From assembly GCF_006352025.1 (NCBI RefSeq), contig NZ_CP040936.1, positions 3,164,001 through 3,228,000 on the forward strand: DNA of 64,000 bases. The letters run 5' to 3'. The translations under genes and the position numbers were made by a program. This DNA comes from Hymenobacter sp. DG01. GTDB lineage: Bacteria > Bacteroidota > Bacteroidia > Cytophagales > Hymenobacteraceae. Shown here one piece after another: positions 41,908 through 50,646 of the stretch. Under the pieces are notes generated by a model that saw only the letters and a list, made by a program, of their open reading frames with translations, made no database searches and was not told the DNA's origin. Every line of letters starts with the position of its first letter. Position 1 is the stretch's first letter.

Positions 41908-43947
41908 ATGGCTACTACCTGTACTTCTCAAAATCACTCTCTGCTGGCCCGCTGGCTCGGGGCTCTGCTTCTCTTACTGTTCCTGACGAGCTCGACGGCC
42001 TGGGCTGAATCGGGCTTCTTCAAAAACTTTGTGGTGCTTAACAGCGGCCGCGGCAACGTGTACTACGACACAGAGTTGCAGAACACGGGCAATCCTGATT
42101 TTCAGGGTGCCGACCTGGGTTCCTTTGACCGCACTACCGGCCAGCTGATTCTGAACGGGGCCGAAGCCAACACCTACGAAAACAACGGCGACGATGTGCA
42201 GGCAACGCGCATGTACTACCGCCTCTTTCGCCAGGGCAACGCTCCGGGCGGGTTTCAGTCCATTGAGCTGGGGTTTCGGGGGCGGCAGAGCAACGGCGAC
42301 GAGAAATGGGACGTTCTGACGGCCAACCTCGATCTGCTGGCGCGCACCAACGGCAATGGCACCTACGTGCTGGAAGTGTACTTTGAGGGCAGCGGGGTTA
42401 ACGGCGGCACCGGGTACAACGTGTACGACAGCCGCGGCGGCCAGAACTACCGCGCTACCTTTGCGGTAACCGGCGCTACGCCCGTTTCTACTACCTGGAC
42501 CGGCAGCGTAAACAGCGAATGGTTTAACAGCAGCAACTGGACCAATGGCGTTCCTACGGCCGAAACCGACGCCCTGATTCCGGTGGGTCCGATAAACTTC
42601 CCCGACATTTTCAGCGGTGTAGCCGTGGTGCGTAACCTCACTGTAGCGGGCACCGACCCCACCAACCGCGCCGTGCTGCGCCTGGAAGGCGGGGAGCTGC
42701 GGGTGTTCGGCAACTTCTCGAACCCGGCCTCAGGCTACGAGCAGGGCGGCGGGGTGTTTGTACTGGCGCGCCGCGGCGACCAGCAATTTGATGGGGACGT
42801 GTTTTTTGACATGCGCATTGAAGGCGGAGGGGTCAAGACGCTTACCAACCAGGCCAGCATCATTGGCACGCTCACCTTCACGAGCGGCATTCTGCAAACG
42901 GCCGTTAACAACCCCAGCGTGTTTAACCTGACGCTGCTGGGTGCCACGGCCAGCATTGTGAACGAAACCGAAACCAGCTTTGTGCTGGGGGTAGTGCAGG
43001 TACGCCGGGCCGTTGGCCTGGCCGTTCCGCAGGATTTTGGCAACATCGGCTTCACGCTTACTACCAACGGCCAGGCGGCCGGCCAGACGCTGGTGGTGCG
43101 CCTGACGGGCCTGACCTACTCCGGCGCGGGTACTAGCCGCAGCGTACAGCGCCAGTTTAACCTGGTGCCCGATAATAATACCAATCTGAACGCCACCCTG
43201 GTTTTCTCTTACCTTGATCGGGAGCTGAACAGCAACCCAGAAAACGACCTGGTGATTTTCCAGTCGGCCAACAGCGGCCAGACCTGGGGCCTAGTGGGTA
43301 AAGACTCCCAGCAAACTACGGCCAACACAATAACCAAATCGGGAGTTGACCGGCTGACCTTCCTGACCCTGGGCGACCGGAATAATCCGCTGCCCGTAAC
43401 CCTGACCAGTTTCACGGCCACGCGTGCCGGCTCCGATGCCATCCTGCGCTGGGCTACCTCTCAGGAGCTGAACAGCGCGGGTTACGAGGTGCAGGTTTCT
43501 ACCGATGGCCGCGCCTTCCGGACGCTGGGCACGGTAGCCAGCCCCTCGCCTACCAGCCAGCAGGCCCGTACCTACGAGTTTGTGGACCGCGAATCGGCTA
43601 AGTTTGGGCTGCGCTACTACCGGCTGCGCCAGCTGGACCTCGATGGCAAAGCCTCCCTGTTTGGCCCCCAGGTTGTTTCCTTTGGCTCAGTAGCTACTGC
43701 GGCCGCTTACCCCAACCCGTTCAACAGCTCCCTGCGCATCCTGATGCAGCCCACGCGGGGCGGCCAGCTCACGGCCCGCCTGCTCGATATGCAGGGCCGG
43801 GAAGTATTCCGCCGCACGGCGCTGGTAGAGCCCACGGCCCAGGAATTGCCCCTCGATGCGCTGGATGGCCTGCCCCAGGGTACGTACCTGCTGCACCTCA
43901 ACCTACCCGACGGACAGCAGATTCGGGAAAAGCTGGTGAAGCAGTAA
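41908..43947 (+). CDS. secreted protein with T9SS type A sorting domain
   Basis: A 679-residue secreted protein. Residues 1-38 form a long signal peptide (WLGALLLLLFLTSSTAWA). Next are a beta-rich N-terminal domain (about 40-190), a repeat-like domain opening with TWTGSVNSEWFNSSNWTNGVP (residues about 190-480), a fibronectin-like region (LTSFTATRAGSDAILRWATS) and a C-terminal type A T9SS sorting domain (about 605-679) starting at AAYPNPFN and ending EKLVKQ. It should pass the outer membrane via the type IX system. The ATG at 41908 gives the cleanest signal peptide; 41869 (TTG) is rejected. Adhesin or enzyme role is unknown. Confidence 0.85.
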   Translation: MATTCTSQNHSLLARWLGALLLLLFLTSSTAWAESGFFKNFVVLNSGRGNVYYDTELQNTGNPDFQGADLGSFDRTTGQLILNGAEANTYENNGDDVQATRMYYRLFRQGNAPGGFQSIELGFRGRQSNGDEKWDVLTANLDLLARTNGNGTYVLEVYFEGSGVNGGTGYNVYDSRGGQNYRATFAVTGATPVSTTWTGSVNSEWFNSSNWTNGVPTAETDALIPVGPINFPDIFSGVAVVRNLTVAGTDPTNRAVLRLEGGELRVFGNFSNPASGYEQGGGVFVLARRGDQQFDGDVFFDMRIEGGGVKTLTNQASIIGTLTFTSGILQTAVNNPSVFNLTLLGATASIVNETETSFVLGVVQVRRAVGLAVPQDFGNIGFTLTTNGQAAGQTLVVRLTGLTYSGAGTSRSVQRQFNLVPDNNTNLNATLVFSYLDRELNSNPENDLVIFQSANSGQTWGLVGKDSQQTTANTITKSGVDRLTFLTLGDRNNPLPVTLTSFTATRAGSDAILRWATSQELNSAGYEVQVSTDGRAFRTLGTVASPSPTSQQARTYEFVDRESAKFGLRYYRLRQLDLDGKASLFGPQVVSFGSVATAAAYPNPFNSSLRILMQPTRGGQLTARLLDMQGREVFRRTALVEPTAQELPLDALDGLPQGTYLLHLNLPDGQQIREKLVKQ

Positions 43948-43971
43948 GCTCCCCAGCGTAACCTATCGGGG

Positions 43972-44023
43972 TACTACACAAAAAGCCCTTGCCACCAACG
44001 CGGCAAGGGCTTTTTGTGTAGTA
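43972..44023. terminator. intrinsic bidirectional terminator
   Basis: Perfect 22-base arms (43972-43993 and 44002-44023) around an 8-base loop, containing AAAAAGCCCTTGCC. T runs occur on both strands. It follows the T9SS gene by 24 bases and the sdaAA-like gene converges 72 bases beyond. Confidence 0.88.
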
Positions 44024-44095
44024 GCGAGAGGGAAAGTTTAGCCGAAGCGTTTGCCTCAGAGGCGCAGCGTTTTGGGGTAACTTCAGGCGCGGGTT

Positions 44096-45001
44096 TTACT
44101 GCTCCTGCTCGTCGGGCAGGATTTGCACATCCTGCACCAGCACCATCTTTTCAATTTCCCTACCCCGGGTGGTGTTGGCAAGGCCGCCCAGGGCCGTTTC
44201 CTTGTAGCGGGTTTCCATGCTCTGGCCAACTTCGCCGAGGGCCGCCACGCACTGATCTACGGGAATGACGGGGTCAACGCCGGCAATGGCAATCTGGGCC
44301 GAGCTGAAGGCAATGGCTGCCGCCGATGCGTTGCGCACCACGCAGGGCACCTCTACCAGACCCGCCACCGGGTCGCAGACCAAACCCAGCATGCACTGAA
44401 TAGTAATGGCAACGGACGCGAAGGTTTCTTCCACCGACCCGCCCAGGCAATATACTATAGCCCCGCTGCCCATAGCAGCCGCCGAGCCCGTTTCGGCCTG
44501 GCAGCCACCTACGGCTCCGGCCAGGGAGGCGTTCTGCTCAATGATGAGGGCAATGCCCGCCGCCACCAGCAGGCCTTCCAGAATAGAGCGGTCTTCCAAC
44601 TTGTGCAAGTCCTGGAGGGTAACCAGCACACCCGGCAGAATGCCCGAGGCCCCGGCCGTGGGTGCGGCCACCACCCGGCCCATGCACGAGTTTACTTCCT
44701 TGGCACCCAGGGCCCGCGTAACCAGCTGCTTGAACTCCGGCGAGAGTACGGTAACGGGTGAGGCGGCAATTTTCTTGGCCCCGTTGTTTACCATGCCTGA
44801 GCGCGAGGTCATGTTCTGGGTGAGGCCGGTATGCACGGCGTCGCGCATGACATCGTAGGCCCGCTGCAAGCCCGCCCATATTTCGTCCTCGGTGCGGCCT
44901 TTCTGCTCAATTTCGTAGGCCAGAACGGGTTGGTAGAGCGGCTCGCCGGTGGAGGCACAGTGGGCTTGCCAGCTGGCAAAATCATTGAAAAGCAGGGACA
45001 T
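44096..45001 (-). CDS. sdaAA: L-serine ammonia-lyase, iron-sulfur-dependent, alpha subunit
   Basis: A 301-residue enzyme converting L-serine to pyruvate and ammonia with a 4Fe-4S cluster. Cluster cysteines are visible in NSCMGRVVAAPTAGASG, VGGCQAETGSAAAMG and CDPVAGLVEVPC. The family signature TSRSGMVNNGAKK lies upstream. The ATG at 45001 opens MSLLFNDFASW, matching SdaAA; a longer in-frame start at 45184 runs through the terminator at 45161-45195 and is rejected. The beta subunit gene (sdaAB) is not nearby, unlike in Bacillus, so it lies elsewhere or the alpha subunit acts alone. Confidence 0.9.
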   Translation of the reverse strand: MSLLFNDFASWQAHCASTGEPLYQPVLAYEIEQKGRTEDEIWAGLQRAYDVMRDAVHTGLTQNMTSRSGMVNNGAKKIAASPVTVLSPEFKQLVTRALGAKEVNSCMGRVVAAPTAGASGILPGVLVTLQDLHKLEDRSILEGLLVAAGIALIIEQNASLAGAVGGCQAETGSAAAMGSGAIVYCLGGSVEETFASVAITIQCMLGLVCDPVAGLVEVPCVVRNASAAAIAFSSAQIAIAGVDPVIPVDQCVAALGEVGQSMETRYKETALGGLANTTRGREIEKMVLVQDVQILPDEQEQ

Positions 45002-45160
45002 GGGTGGAAGGTTGGTGGGGTGGAATAACGAACTGAAACACCGCCGCTGGGCAAGCAGTTCAGGAAAGCGGGCTGCGAAAATCGGTAGAAAAACGGCAGC
45101 ATCAAGAATGGGGCGCTTTTCTCCATAGTCCTCGCTCAATTTGCTACCCCTGTTTAATAG

Positions 45161-45195
45161 TAAAAGCCTCCTTACAAGAAGCAAAGAGGCTTTTA
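45161..45195 (-). terminator. terminator after msrB
   Basis: TAAAAGCCTC (45161-45170) and GAGGCTTTTA (45186-45195) pair perfectly around 15 bases; on the minus strand the stem is followed by a T-rich run. It lies 29 bases past the msrB stop and before the sdaAA start. Confidence 0.7.
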
Positions 45196-45223
45196 TCAGT
45201 GAACAGCAGTAACAGGTCTGGGG

Positions 45224-45691
45224 CTAACCCTGGCTGGCCTGCACTGGCTCCGTTACCAGCTTAATAGCAGCCGAGTTAATGCACAGGCGCAGGCCGCTGG
45301 GCGGTGGGCCATCGGGGAAAACGTGGCCCTGGTGGGCGTCGCAGACGTTGCAGAGCACTTCCACGCGCGTCATGCCGTAGCTGGTGTCTTTCTTGTAGCG
45401 GATGGCGTTTTCCTGCACCGGCTGCGTGAAGCTCGGCCAGCCCGTACCCGACTCGAACTTGGTGCGCGAGTCATAGAGCGGGGTGCCGCAGCAGACGCAG
45501 GCATACAGTCCTGCTTCGTGGGCCTCGCAGTACTCGCCGGTGAAGGCGCGCTCGGTACCGTGCTGGCGGGTAACGTGGTATTGCTCGGGGGTGAGCTGGG
45601 CGCGCCACTCGGCGTCGGTTTTTTCTACGCGCTTATCGGGGGCCGGGCTGCCGTGGTTGGCCAGCCGGATTACATCGTTCCAGGTTTGCAT
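45224..45691 (-). CDS. msrB: peptide-methionine (R)-S-oxide reductase
   Basis: A 155-residue MsrB. Zinc-binding CxxC pairs lie in ACVCCGTP and CNVCDAH, and the catalytic cysteine is Cys137 in LRLCINSAA. The substrate-site motif SGTGWPSF is present. It repairs methionine-R-sulfoxide in proteins using thioredoxin. No signal peptide, so cytosolic. There is no fused MsrA domain. A lipoprotein gene is 90 bases upstream on the same strand. Confidence 0.95.
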   Translation of the reverse strand: MQTWNDVIRLANHGSPAPDKRVEKTDAEWRAQLTPEQYHVTRQHGTERAFTGEYCEAHEAGLYACVCCGTPLYDSRTKFESGTGWPSFTQPVQENAIRYKKDTSYGMTRVEVLCNVCDAHQGHVFPDGPPPSGLRLCINSAAIKLVTEPVQASQG

Positions 45692-45781
45692 GGGTTGTGA
45701 AGATTTAGATGAAAGGGCGGGTGTAGTGGAAACGCATCCGTAGGGTCAGAAGTTTAACCCGGCCCTACCCCTGCTGCGGGC

Positions 45782-46576
45782 TTACAGCTGCTCTCCCTGG
45801 TCCTGCAGGCTCCACTTGCGCCATTGCTGGCGGGCATAGCGCAGGAGCTCCGGCGGGGCCTTCCGGAAATCTTTTTCGTTCTGGTAGCGCCCCGCGTACA
45901 GCTTGTAGCCCTCGGGAGCATCCAGCTCGGCTTCACTGAGGGTATCTACACAGCACGGGTTGGCAGGCGCGCGTTGGGCCACCGTCAGGGAGTCGTATTG
46001 TACTACTGTTTGGCCCCGTAGCGCGTATTTCCGGCGGCCGGCGTGCATAATTAGCTTCAGATCGGAAGGGCTTACATCGCTGCGGCAGGTGAGCTGGTAC
46101 ACCAGCGTGGTTTCGGTTTCGCCGTCGGCGTTCAGATCGGTAATGGAGGTAGAGCCCGGCAGCGGCCCCAGCCACATATCAAAAGCGCAGTTGCGGATGG
46201 CATCCTGCATGCGCCAGAGCTCTTGCCAGCGGCCCGAGGCCTGCCGCACGTACTGCCGGGCAAACAGCTCTACCCCCGATTCCTCATCAGTGTACTCGGT
46301 AGTCTTCTCATCAAACGGACCGCGCCGGGTAATGAGCAGTAGGTTTTCGCCGTAGCTATCCTGCCATTGCCGCGCTTCCAGCAGCTTGCCCGGCGGAAGC
46401 AGGGTAGGGTCCGGAATCTGGGCGGCCTTTAAGGTGCGGACGGGGATGGAAGCAGGCGCAGATGAAGCAGTTGGCTGAGCAGCAGGTATTGGACTGGTAG
46501 CCGGGTGTTTTTGCGGGGTTTCGGAACACGCCCCTACCCCCAGCAGGAGCACAAACCCCAAAGAAAATTTTCGCAT
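45782..46576 (-). CDS. lipoprotein of unknown function
   Basis: A 264-residue lipoprotein from the ATG at 46576: signal peptide, lipobox VGAC, then a Pro/Ser/Thr-rich linker (about 20-50). The rest has a calcium-site-like TDLNADGETETTLVY loop and CRSDVSPSDLK with KYALRG. This combination resembles proteins labelled M949_RS01915 family (surface polysaccharide), an assignment I make with low confidence. Two further cysteines occur late (NPCC). It shares a 39-base divergent region with the NAD(P)HX repair gene. Confidence 0.65.
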   Translation of the reverse strand: MRKFSLGFVLLLGVGACSETPQKHPATSPIPAAQPTASSAPASIPVRTLKAAQIPDPTLLPPGKLLEARQWQDSYGENLLLITRRGPFDEKTTEYTDEESGVELFARQYVRQASGRWQELWRMQDAIRNCAFDMWLGPLPGSTSITDLNADGETETTLVYQLTCRSDVSPSDLKLIMHAGRRKYALRGQTVVQYDSLTVAQRAPANPCCVDTLSEAELDAPEGYKLYAGRYQNEKDFRKAPPELLRYARQQWRKWSLQDQGEQL

Positions 46577-46615
46577 TATCGTCCTGATTGGCCGTATCTC
46601 AAGTATAGGCAAGCT

Positions 46616-48139
46616 ATGAAAATCCTGACTGCCGCCCAGACCCACCAAGCCGACCAGGCCACGCTCCAAGCCCAGGACATCCGCTCCGAAGACCTGATGG
46701 AACGGGCCGCCGCGGCCTTTTGCGAGTGGCTGCTGGCCCGCCTCGCCACCGACCCGGCCCGCCCGCTGCACATCTTCTGCGGGCCCGGCAACAATGGCGG
46801 CGACGGACTGGCCATTGCCCGGCGGCTGTACCAGGAGGGTTTTGCGGCCCAGGTCTGGCTGCTGCCGGCCAGCAAGTATTCCCCCGATTTTCAGCTAAAC
46901 CGTCAGCGCCTCCCCCCGGAGCTGGCTTGCCAGGAGCTGAACCCCGAGCAGCTGCCCCAGCTTCCGCCTGATGCGCTGGTACTGGATGCGCTGTTTGGTA
47001 CGGGCCTGAGCCGGCCCCTATCGGGTACTGCCGCTGGAGTCGTGCGGCACCTGAACGATTCGGGCGTCTGCGTGGTGGCAGTGGATATTCCCTCGGGGCT
47101 GTTTTCCGACGCCCCGCAACCTTCCGAGAGCATAATTGCCAGGGCCCGCTACACCGTCAGTTTTGAGCTGCCCAAGCTGGCCTTTCTACTGCCTCAGAAC
47201 GCTGAGTGGGTAGGCGAGTGGCAGGTCTTACCTATCGGTCTTGATCAGACCTTTATCCACAATACGCCTGTGGATAACTTTTTCGTGGATGGTGATTTTC
47301 TTTTGGGCCGCCTGCCTGCCCGGAGTAAGTTCAGCCACAAAGGCACCTTTGGGCACGCGCTACTACTGGCGGGCAGCCAGGGCAAAATAGGCGCCGCCGT
47401 GCTGGCCTCAAAGGCCTGTCTGCGCGCGGGCGTAGGCCTGCTGACGGTGCGGGTGCCGGCCGTGGGCTACAACATCCTGCAAACAGCCGTACCCGAAGCC
47501 ATGGCCCTGACGGACCCCGCTACCGATTTCGTGACCGAGCTGCCGGACCTGAAGCCCTACGCGGCCGTGGGCATCGGGCCGGGGCTGGGGCAGGAAGATG
47601 CTACCCTGGACGTGCTGCGTCAGCTTCTGCGCAAAGCCGCCGTGCCGCTGGTACTGGATGCCGACGCCCTGAATCTGCTGGGCGCCAACCCCGACCTGCT
47701 CAGCCTGCTACCCCCCGATTCTCTGCTAACCCCGCACCCCAAGGAATTTGAGCGACTGGTAGGTGCGCCCGCCCGCGACGACTACCACCGCCTGGAGCAG
47801 CTGCGCACGTTTGCCCAGGCCCACGGCTGCTACTGCGTGCTGAAAGGCGCCTACACGGCCCTGGCTACCCCCGAGGGCGCCCTGTACTTCAACAGCACCG
47901 GCAACCCCGGCATGGCCACCGGCGGCAGCGGCGACGTGCTGACCGGCCTGCTACTGGCGCTGCGGGCCGACAAGCGCCTTACTGCCCTCGATGCAGCGCT
48001 GCTGGGCCTTTATGCCCACGGCCGCGCTGGCGACCTGGCCGCCCAGAAAACCGGGGAAGCTGGCCTCGTAGCCGGTGATTTGGTGCGGTTTATCGGGCCG
48101 GCCCTGCAGGCGCTGACTTCCCTACCCCCTCAGCTGTGA
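46616..48139 (+). CDS. nnr: bifunctional NAD(P)H-hydrate epimerase / ADP-dependent dehydratase
   Basis: A 507-residue repair enzyme. The N-terminal YjeF_N epimerase domain (about 1-215) has GPGNNGGDGLAIARRL and LDALFGTGLSRPL. The C-terminal ribokinase-like dehydratase (about 230-507) has the AGSQGKIGAAVLAS, GIGPGLG and NPGMATGGSGDVLTG motifs, the last containing the catalytic Asp. Together they convert damaged NADHX/NADPHX back to the normal cofactor. The start ATG is 46616; a longer frame from 46505 overlaps the divergent lipoprotein and is rejected. It converges on the next gene with 9 bases between stops. Confidence 0.94.
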   Translation: MKILTAAQTHQADQATLQAQDIRSEDLMERAAAAFCEWLLARLATDPARPLHIFCGPGNNGGDGLAIARRLYQEGFAAQVWLLPASKYSPDFQLNRQRLPPELACQELNPEQLPQLPPDALVLDALFGTGLSRPLSGTAAGVVRHLNDSGVCVVAVDIPSGLFSDAPQPSESIIARARYTVSFELPKLAFLLPQNAEWVGEWQVLPIGLDQTFIHNTPVDNFFVDGDFLLGRLPARSKFSHKGTFGHALLLAGSQGKIGAAVLASKACLRAGVGLLTVRVPAVGYNILQTAVPEAMALTDPATDFVTELPDLKPYAAVGIGPGLGQEDATLDVLRQLLRKAAVPLVLDADALNLLGANPDLLSLLPPDSLLTPHPKEFERLVGAPARDDYHRLEQLRTFAQAHGCYCVLKGAYTALATPEGALYFNSTGNPGMATGGSGDVLTGLLLALRADKRLTALDAALLGLYAHGRAGDLAAQKTGEAGLVAGDLVRFIGPALQALTSLPPQL

Positions 48140-48148
48140 GCAAGCCTC

Positions 48149-49039
48149 TCAGAGTCCGGCGGCCTGGGCGTCGGTTACCCACCACACGGCCAGAAACTGC
48201 ACCAGCATCACGCCATCGGTGAGCAGGGCAAAGTAGTAGTCGGTGCGCGACTCTTCAGCAAACCAGATAACGACGGCGGCCAGCAGCAGGGGTAGGGCCA
48301 AGGCAGCCTCGTGGCCGGCCGGAGCGCCGGGCGGCACCAGCAGGGCGGCTATTACCAGCGCGGCCAGAGCTATAAATTTGGTGGCCTGAATGCCGAAAAG
48401 CCCCGGGAACGTGTGGGTGCCGGTTAGGCGGTCTTTGGTATAGTCCCGGATATCGAACACGAAAGCCAGAGCCAGAATGAACAGGAAGCGGCGCAGAAAC
48501 AGCACCAGCACCACCGGCTCCGCTACCCCCCGGCCCAGGTACAAGGCCGGAATCCAGACCGTGACGGCGGCCCACACGTAGCCAATCAGGAACACCTTGA
48601 GCAGGGGCAGGTCGCGCAGGGCCCACCACCGCCCGACACGCCTGAACAAGGGCATGGAGTACAGCACCGAAATAGCCCCCAGGTGCCCCAGAAACAGCGT
48701 CAGGCTCAGGCGGGCATCGGTAAAAAACAGCACCCCAGACACCCCACCGGCCAGTACTGCCAGCAGCAGCAGGGCCCGGCGGTGCTGGCGCATCCATTGC
48801 TTGCGCTTGGAGAGGCCGGGCTGCTGGCTTTGCTTGTAGGGTAGTACGCTGTCGAGGTTATAAAGAAACAGGGTAGCCGAGAAAATCAGGGCCCCCAGCC
48901 GGAGCGGAATATGCACCCGCCAGAACAGAAACGTGGCCCACATCAGTCCCAGGGCCGCCAACGAGAGCCAGACGCTGCTATACAGCACGGCATCTGTCAG
49001 GCGCCTGGCGCCCACGCCCAACGAACGAAATGACGGCAT
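48149..49039 (-). CDS. UbiA-like prenyltransferase family membrane protein
   Basis: A 296-residue protein with eight or nine predicted helices. The second polar loop carries FDIRDYTKDRLTGTHTFPG, which fits the second Asp-rich motif of UbiA prenyltransferases. The first motif position holds YNLDSVLPYKQ, with only one Asp instead of NDxxD. This divergence makes catalytic activity uncertain. Some Bacteroidota UbiA-like proteins act in quinone or lipid pathways, but no partner is present. Confidence 0.65.
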   Translation of the reverse strand: MPSFRSLGVGARRLTDAVLYSSVWLSLAALGLMWATFLFWRVHIPLRLGALIFSATLFLYNLDSVLPYKQSQQPGLSKRKQWMRQHRRALLLLAVLAGGVSGVLFFTDARLSLTLFLGHLGAISVLYSMPLFRRVGRWWALRDLPLLKVFLIGYVWAAVTVWIPALYLGRGVAEPVVLVLFLRRFLFILALAFVFDIRDYTKDRLTGTHTFPGLFGIQATKFIALAALVIAALLVPPGAPAGHEAALALPLLLAAVVIWFAEESRTDYYFALLTDGVMLVQFLAVWWVTDAQAAGL

Positions 49040-49100
49040 AGAGAACTTCTCGGAATGCGAAGCAGCACCTCTTCTTCGCTACCCCGAAGATACAGGATGA

Positions 49101-49785
49101 CTACCGACCAGTTTCGCTGTGCGCGGCATCCACCGGCTTCGACTCGGGTGAGCCGTGCTGGCGCAGAAAAATAGACAGCCCCACCAGAGATACGATGGAC
49201 AGAAACTCGCTCTGCCAGTTCTGCAACGACTCAAACCAGAACCGGGTCGTGGCCATGTACGCCAGGGTACCAACGCCGGGCTGGCCCTGCTGCATCTGCT
49301 CGATGCTGTACACCTCGGCCCCCCCCTTTGGCGTGCAGCCAGAAGGAGGCAAAAAACAGCAGGAAAAAGGCAATGCTGAGCGAGCGGCGGTAGAGGGCCA
49401 GCTGCCAGCCCCCGCGCTTCACCGGGCCGGGCGCGTCGTCTTTGGTTGGGTCGGGCTCCTGGTCCACCTCTTCTTTCTCGTAAAGCTTCTTCGATTCGGA
49501 AGAGCCGCGCTGCCGCAGCCAGATGGTCAGGACCACGTACAGCCCCATTTGCAGAAACTCGCTTTCCCAGTTTTCGAAGGTAGCTTCCAGAAAATGGCCG
49601 GAACCAAGGTACTGGCTTAGGGTCAGGGGCGCCAGGTGCAGGTCTTCCAGGTCGGTGTTGTACTCGTGCCAGCCGGTGAAGGCTTGTCCTACCAGGGTAC
49701 TGACCACCAGCAGGGCCACGAGGAGCAGCAGGCTATTTTCGTACAGAAATCGGAGCAGGCGGGATTGGGGAGGGGTTGTTGGCAT
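49101..49785 (-). pseudogene. DUF6766 membrane protein gene interrupted by a single-base frameshift in a G8 tract
   Basis: Two overlapping frames together encode one DUF6766 protein of about 227 residues. Frame 1 runs from ATG 49785 through about residue 155; a run of eight G (plus strand C 49319-49326) then shifts the frame. Removing one G joins it to the second frame (AEVYSIEQMQQGQPGVG onward), which continues to a stop at 49101. The protein has two homologous halves: ENWESEFLQ...RQRGSSESKK and QNWQSEFLS...RQHGSPESKP. As given, the first frame runs on 29 unrelated residues to 49231. It could be a sequencing error, a true mutation or slippage-controlled phase variation. Confidence 0.75.
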
Positions 49786-49864
49786 ACCGGCTTCATACGC
49801 AAAGCAGCCCGTAAAAAGATACGGCCCAGCAGAGTTCCATCGTGCCAGGCGGCCCTAACGCAGC

Positions 49865-49894
49865 AGCCCCCGGCGCCAGCAAGGCAACCGGGGG
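49865..49894. terminator. weak hairpin between DUF6766 and ppa
   Basis: AGCCCCCGG (49865-49873) pairs with CCGGGGGCT (49886-49894) around 12 bases. No T run follows on the minus strand, so termination after ppa is uncertain. Confidence 0.4.
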
Positions 49895-49928
49895 CTACGG
49901 TGGTTGTGTTTGTGTAGAGAGGGGCGGA

Positions 49929-50510
49929 TTAGCTCAGGACCTCTTCTACGGGAGTTTCGCTCTGAGCGTTGCCTTTCGGGAACGTCTCGTTATAAAGTTT
50001 AATGCTTTCCTCGATGATGCGGTACGCATCTTCGCGGCCCATAAAGCGCTCCACGGTCACTTGTTTGTGCTCCAGAGCTTTATAATCCTCGAAGAAGCGC
50101 TGCATTTCCAGCAGGGTGTGCGGGGGCAGGTCGGCAATATCGTTGTAGTGGTTTACCGATACGTCGTTGGCGGCCACGGCAATGATTTTGTCGTCTTCCT
50201 CGTCCTGGTCAATCATCTGCATCACACCAATCACCTTGGCTTCTACCAGGCACATGGGCACAATGTCCACGGAGCACAGCACCAGAATATCCAGCGGGTC
50301 CTTGTCGTCGCAGTAGGTTTGCGGAATGAAGCCGTAGGCGGCCGGGTAGTGCACAGCCGAGAACAGGACGCGGTCCAGTTTCAGCAGGCCGCTGTCTTTG
50401 TCCAGTTCGTACTTGCCCTTCGAGCCTTTCGGAATTTCGATAATGCCGTTGATAACTTGGGGAGCGTCTTCGCCACGCTCTACGTCGTGCCAGGGGTTAA
50501 AATGAGCCAT
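49929..50510 (-). CDS. ppa: inorganic pyrophosphatase
   Basis: A 193-residue family I soluble pyrophosphatase. The Mg-binding signature [11 protein letters not shown] is near residue 69-79, with KGKYELDK and [12 protein letters not shown] upstream, as in E. coli Ppa. It hydrolyses PPi made during biosynthesis, pulling those reactions forward. The tail of about 15 residues is acidic and variable. Its 5' region up to the phosphatase gene is a 136-base low-complexity dyad. Confidence 0.95.
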   Translation of the reverse strand: MAHFNPWHDVERGEDAPQVINGIIEIPKGSKGKYELDKDSGLLKLDRVLFSAVHYPAAYGFIPQTYCDDKDPLDILVLCSVDIVPMCLVEAKVIGVMQMIDQDEEDDKIIAVAANDVSVNHYNDIADLPPHTLLEMQRFFEDYKALEHKQVTVERFMGREDAYRIIEESIKLYNETFPKGNAQSETPVEEVLS

Positions 50511-50533
50511 TCGTTGGTTGTTCGTTATTCGTT

Positions 50534-50640
50534 GGTTCTTGTTCGTTACGTGGTTCTTGTTGCCCGCTTTTCGCTTGCTGCCCGCCGCTGGCCAGACTTC
50601 TCTGCGCCCACCACGAAAGACCAGTAACGAAAAACGAACC
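50534..50640. repeat. low-complexity intergenic dyad upstream of ppa
   Basis: The gap 50511-50646 is rich in TTCGTTGGTT/GTTCGTTACG words. Bases about 50534-50555 and 50620-50640 are imperfect inverted copies (roughly three quarters identity). It lies between ppa and the phosphatase gene on the same strand. Confidence 0.55.
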
Positions 50641-50646
50641 GCACAG

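Noticed and set aside
44096..45184. Longer start for the serine dehydratase at 45184
   Set aside because: It would pass through the msrB terminator and add 61 residues not found in the family; ATG 45001 matches the family start.
46505..46615. Upstream start of the NAD(P)HX repair gene
   Set aside because: Adds 37 residues that overlap the divergent lipoprotein signal sequence.
49101..49373. Independent 90-residue gene downstream of a 184-residue one
   Set aside because: The two frames are halves of one DUF6766 protein joined by removing a single G; an ATG at 49373 is fortuitous.
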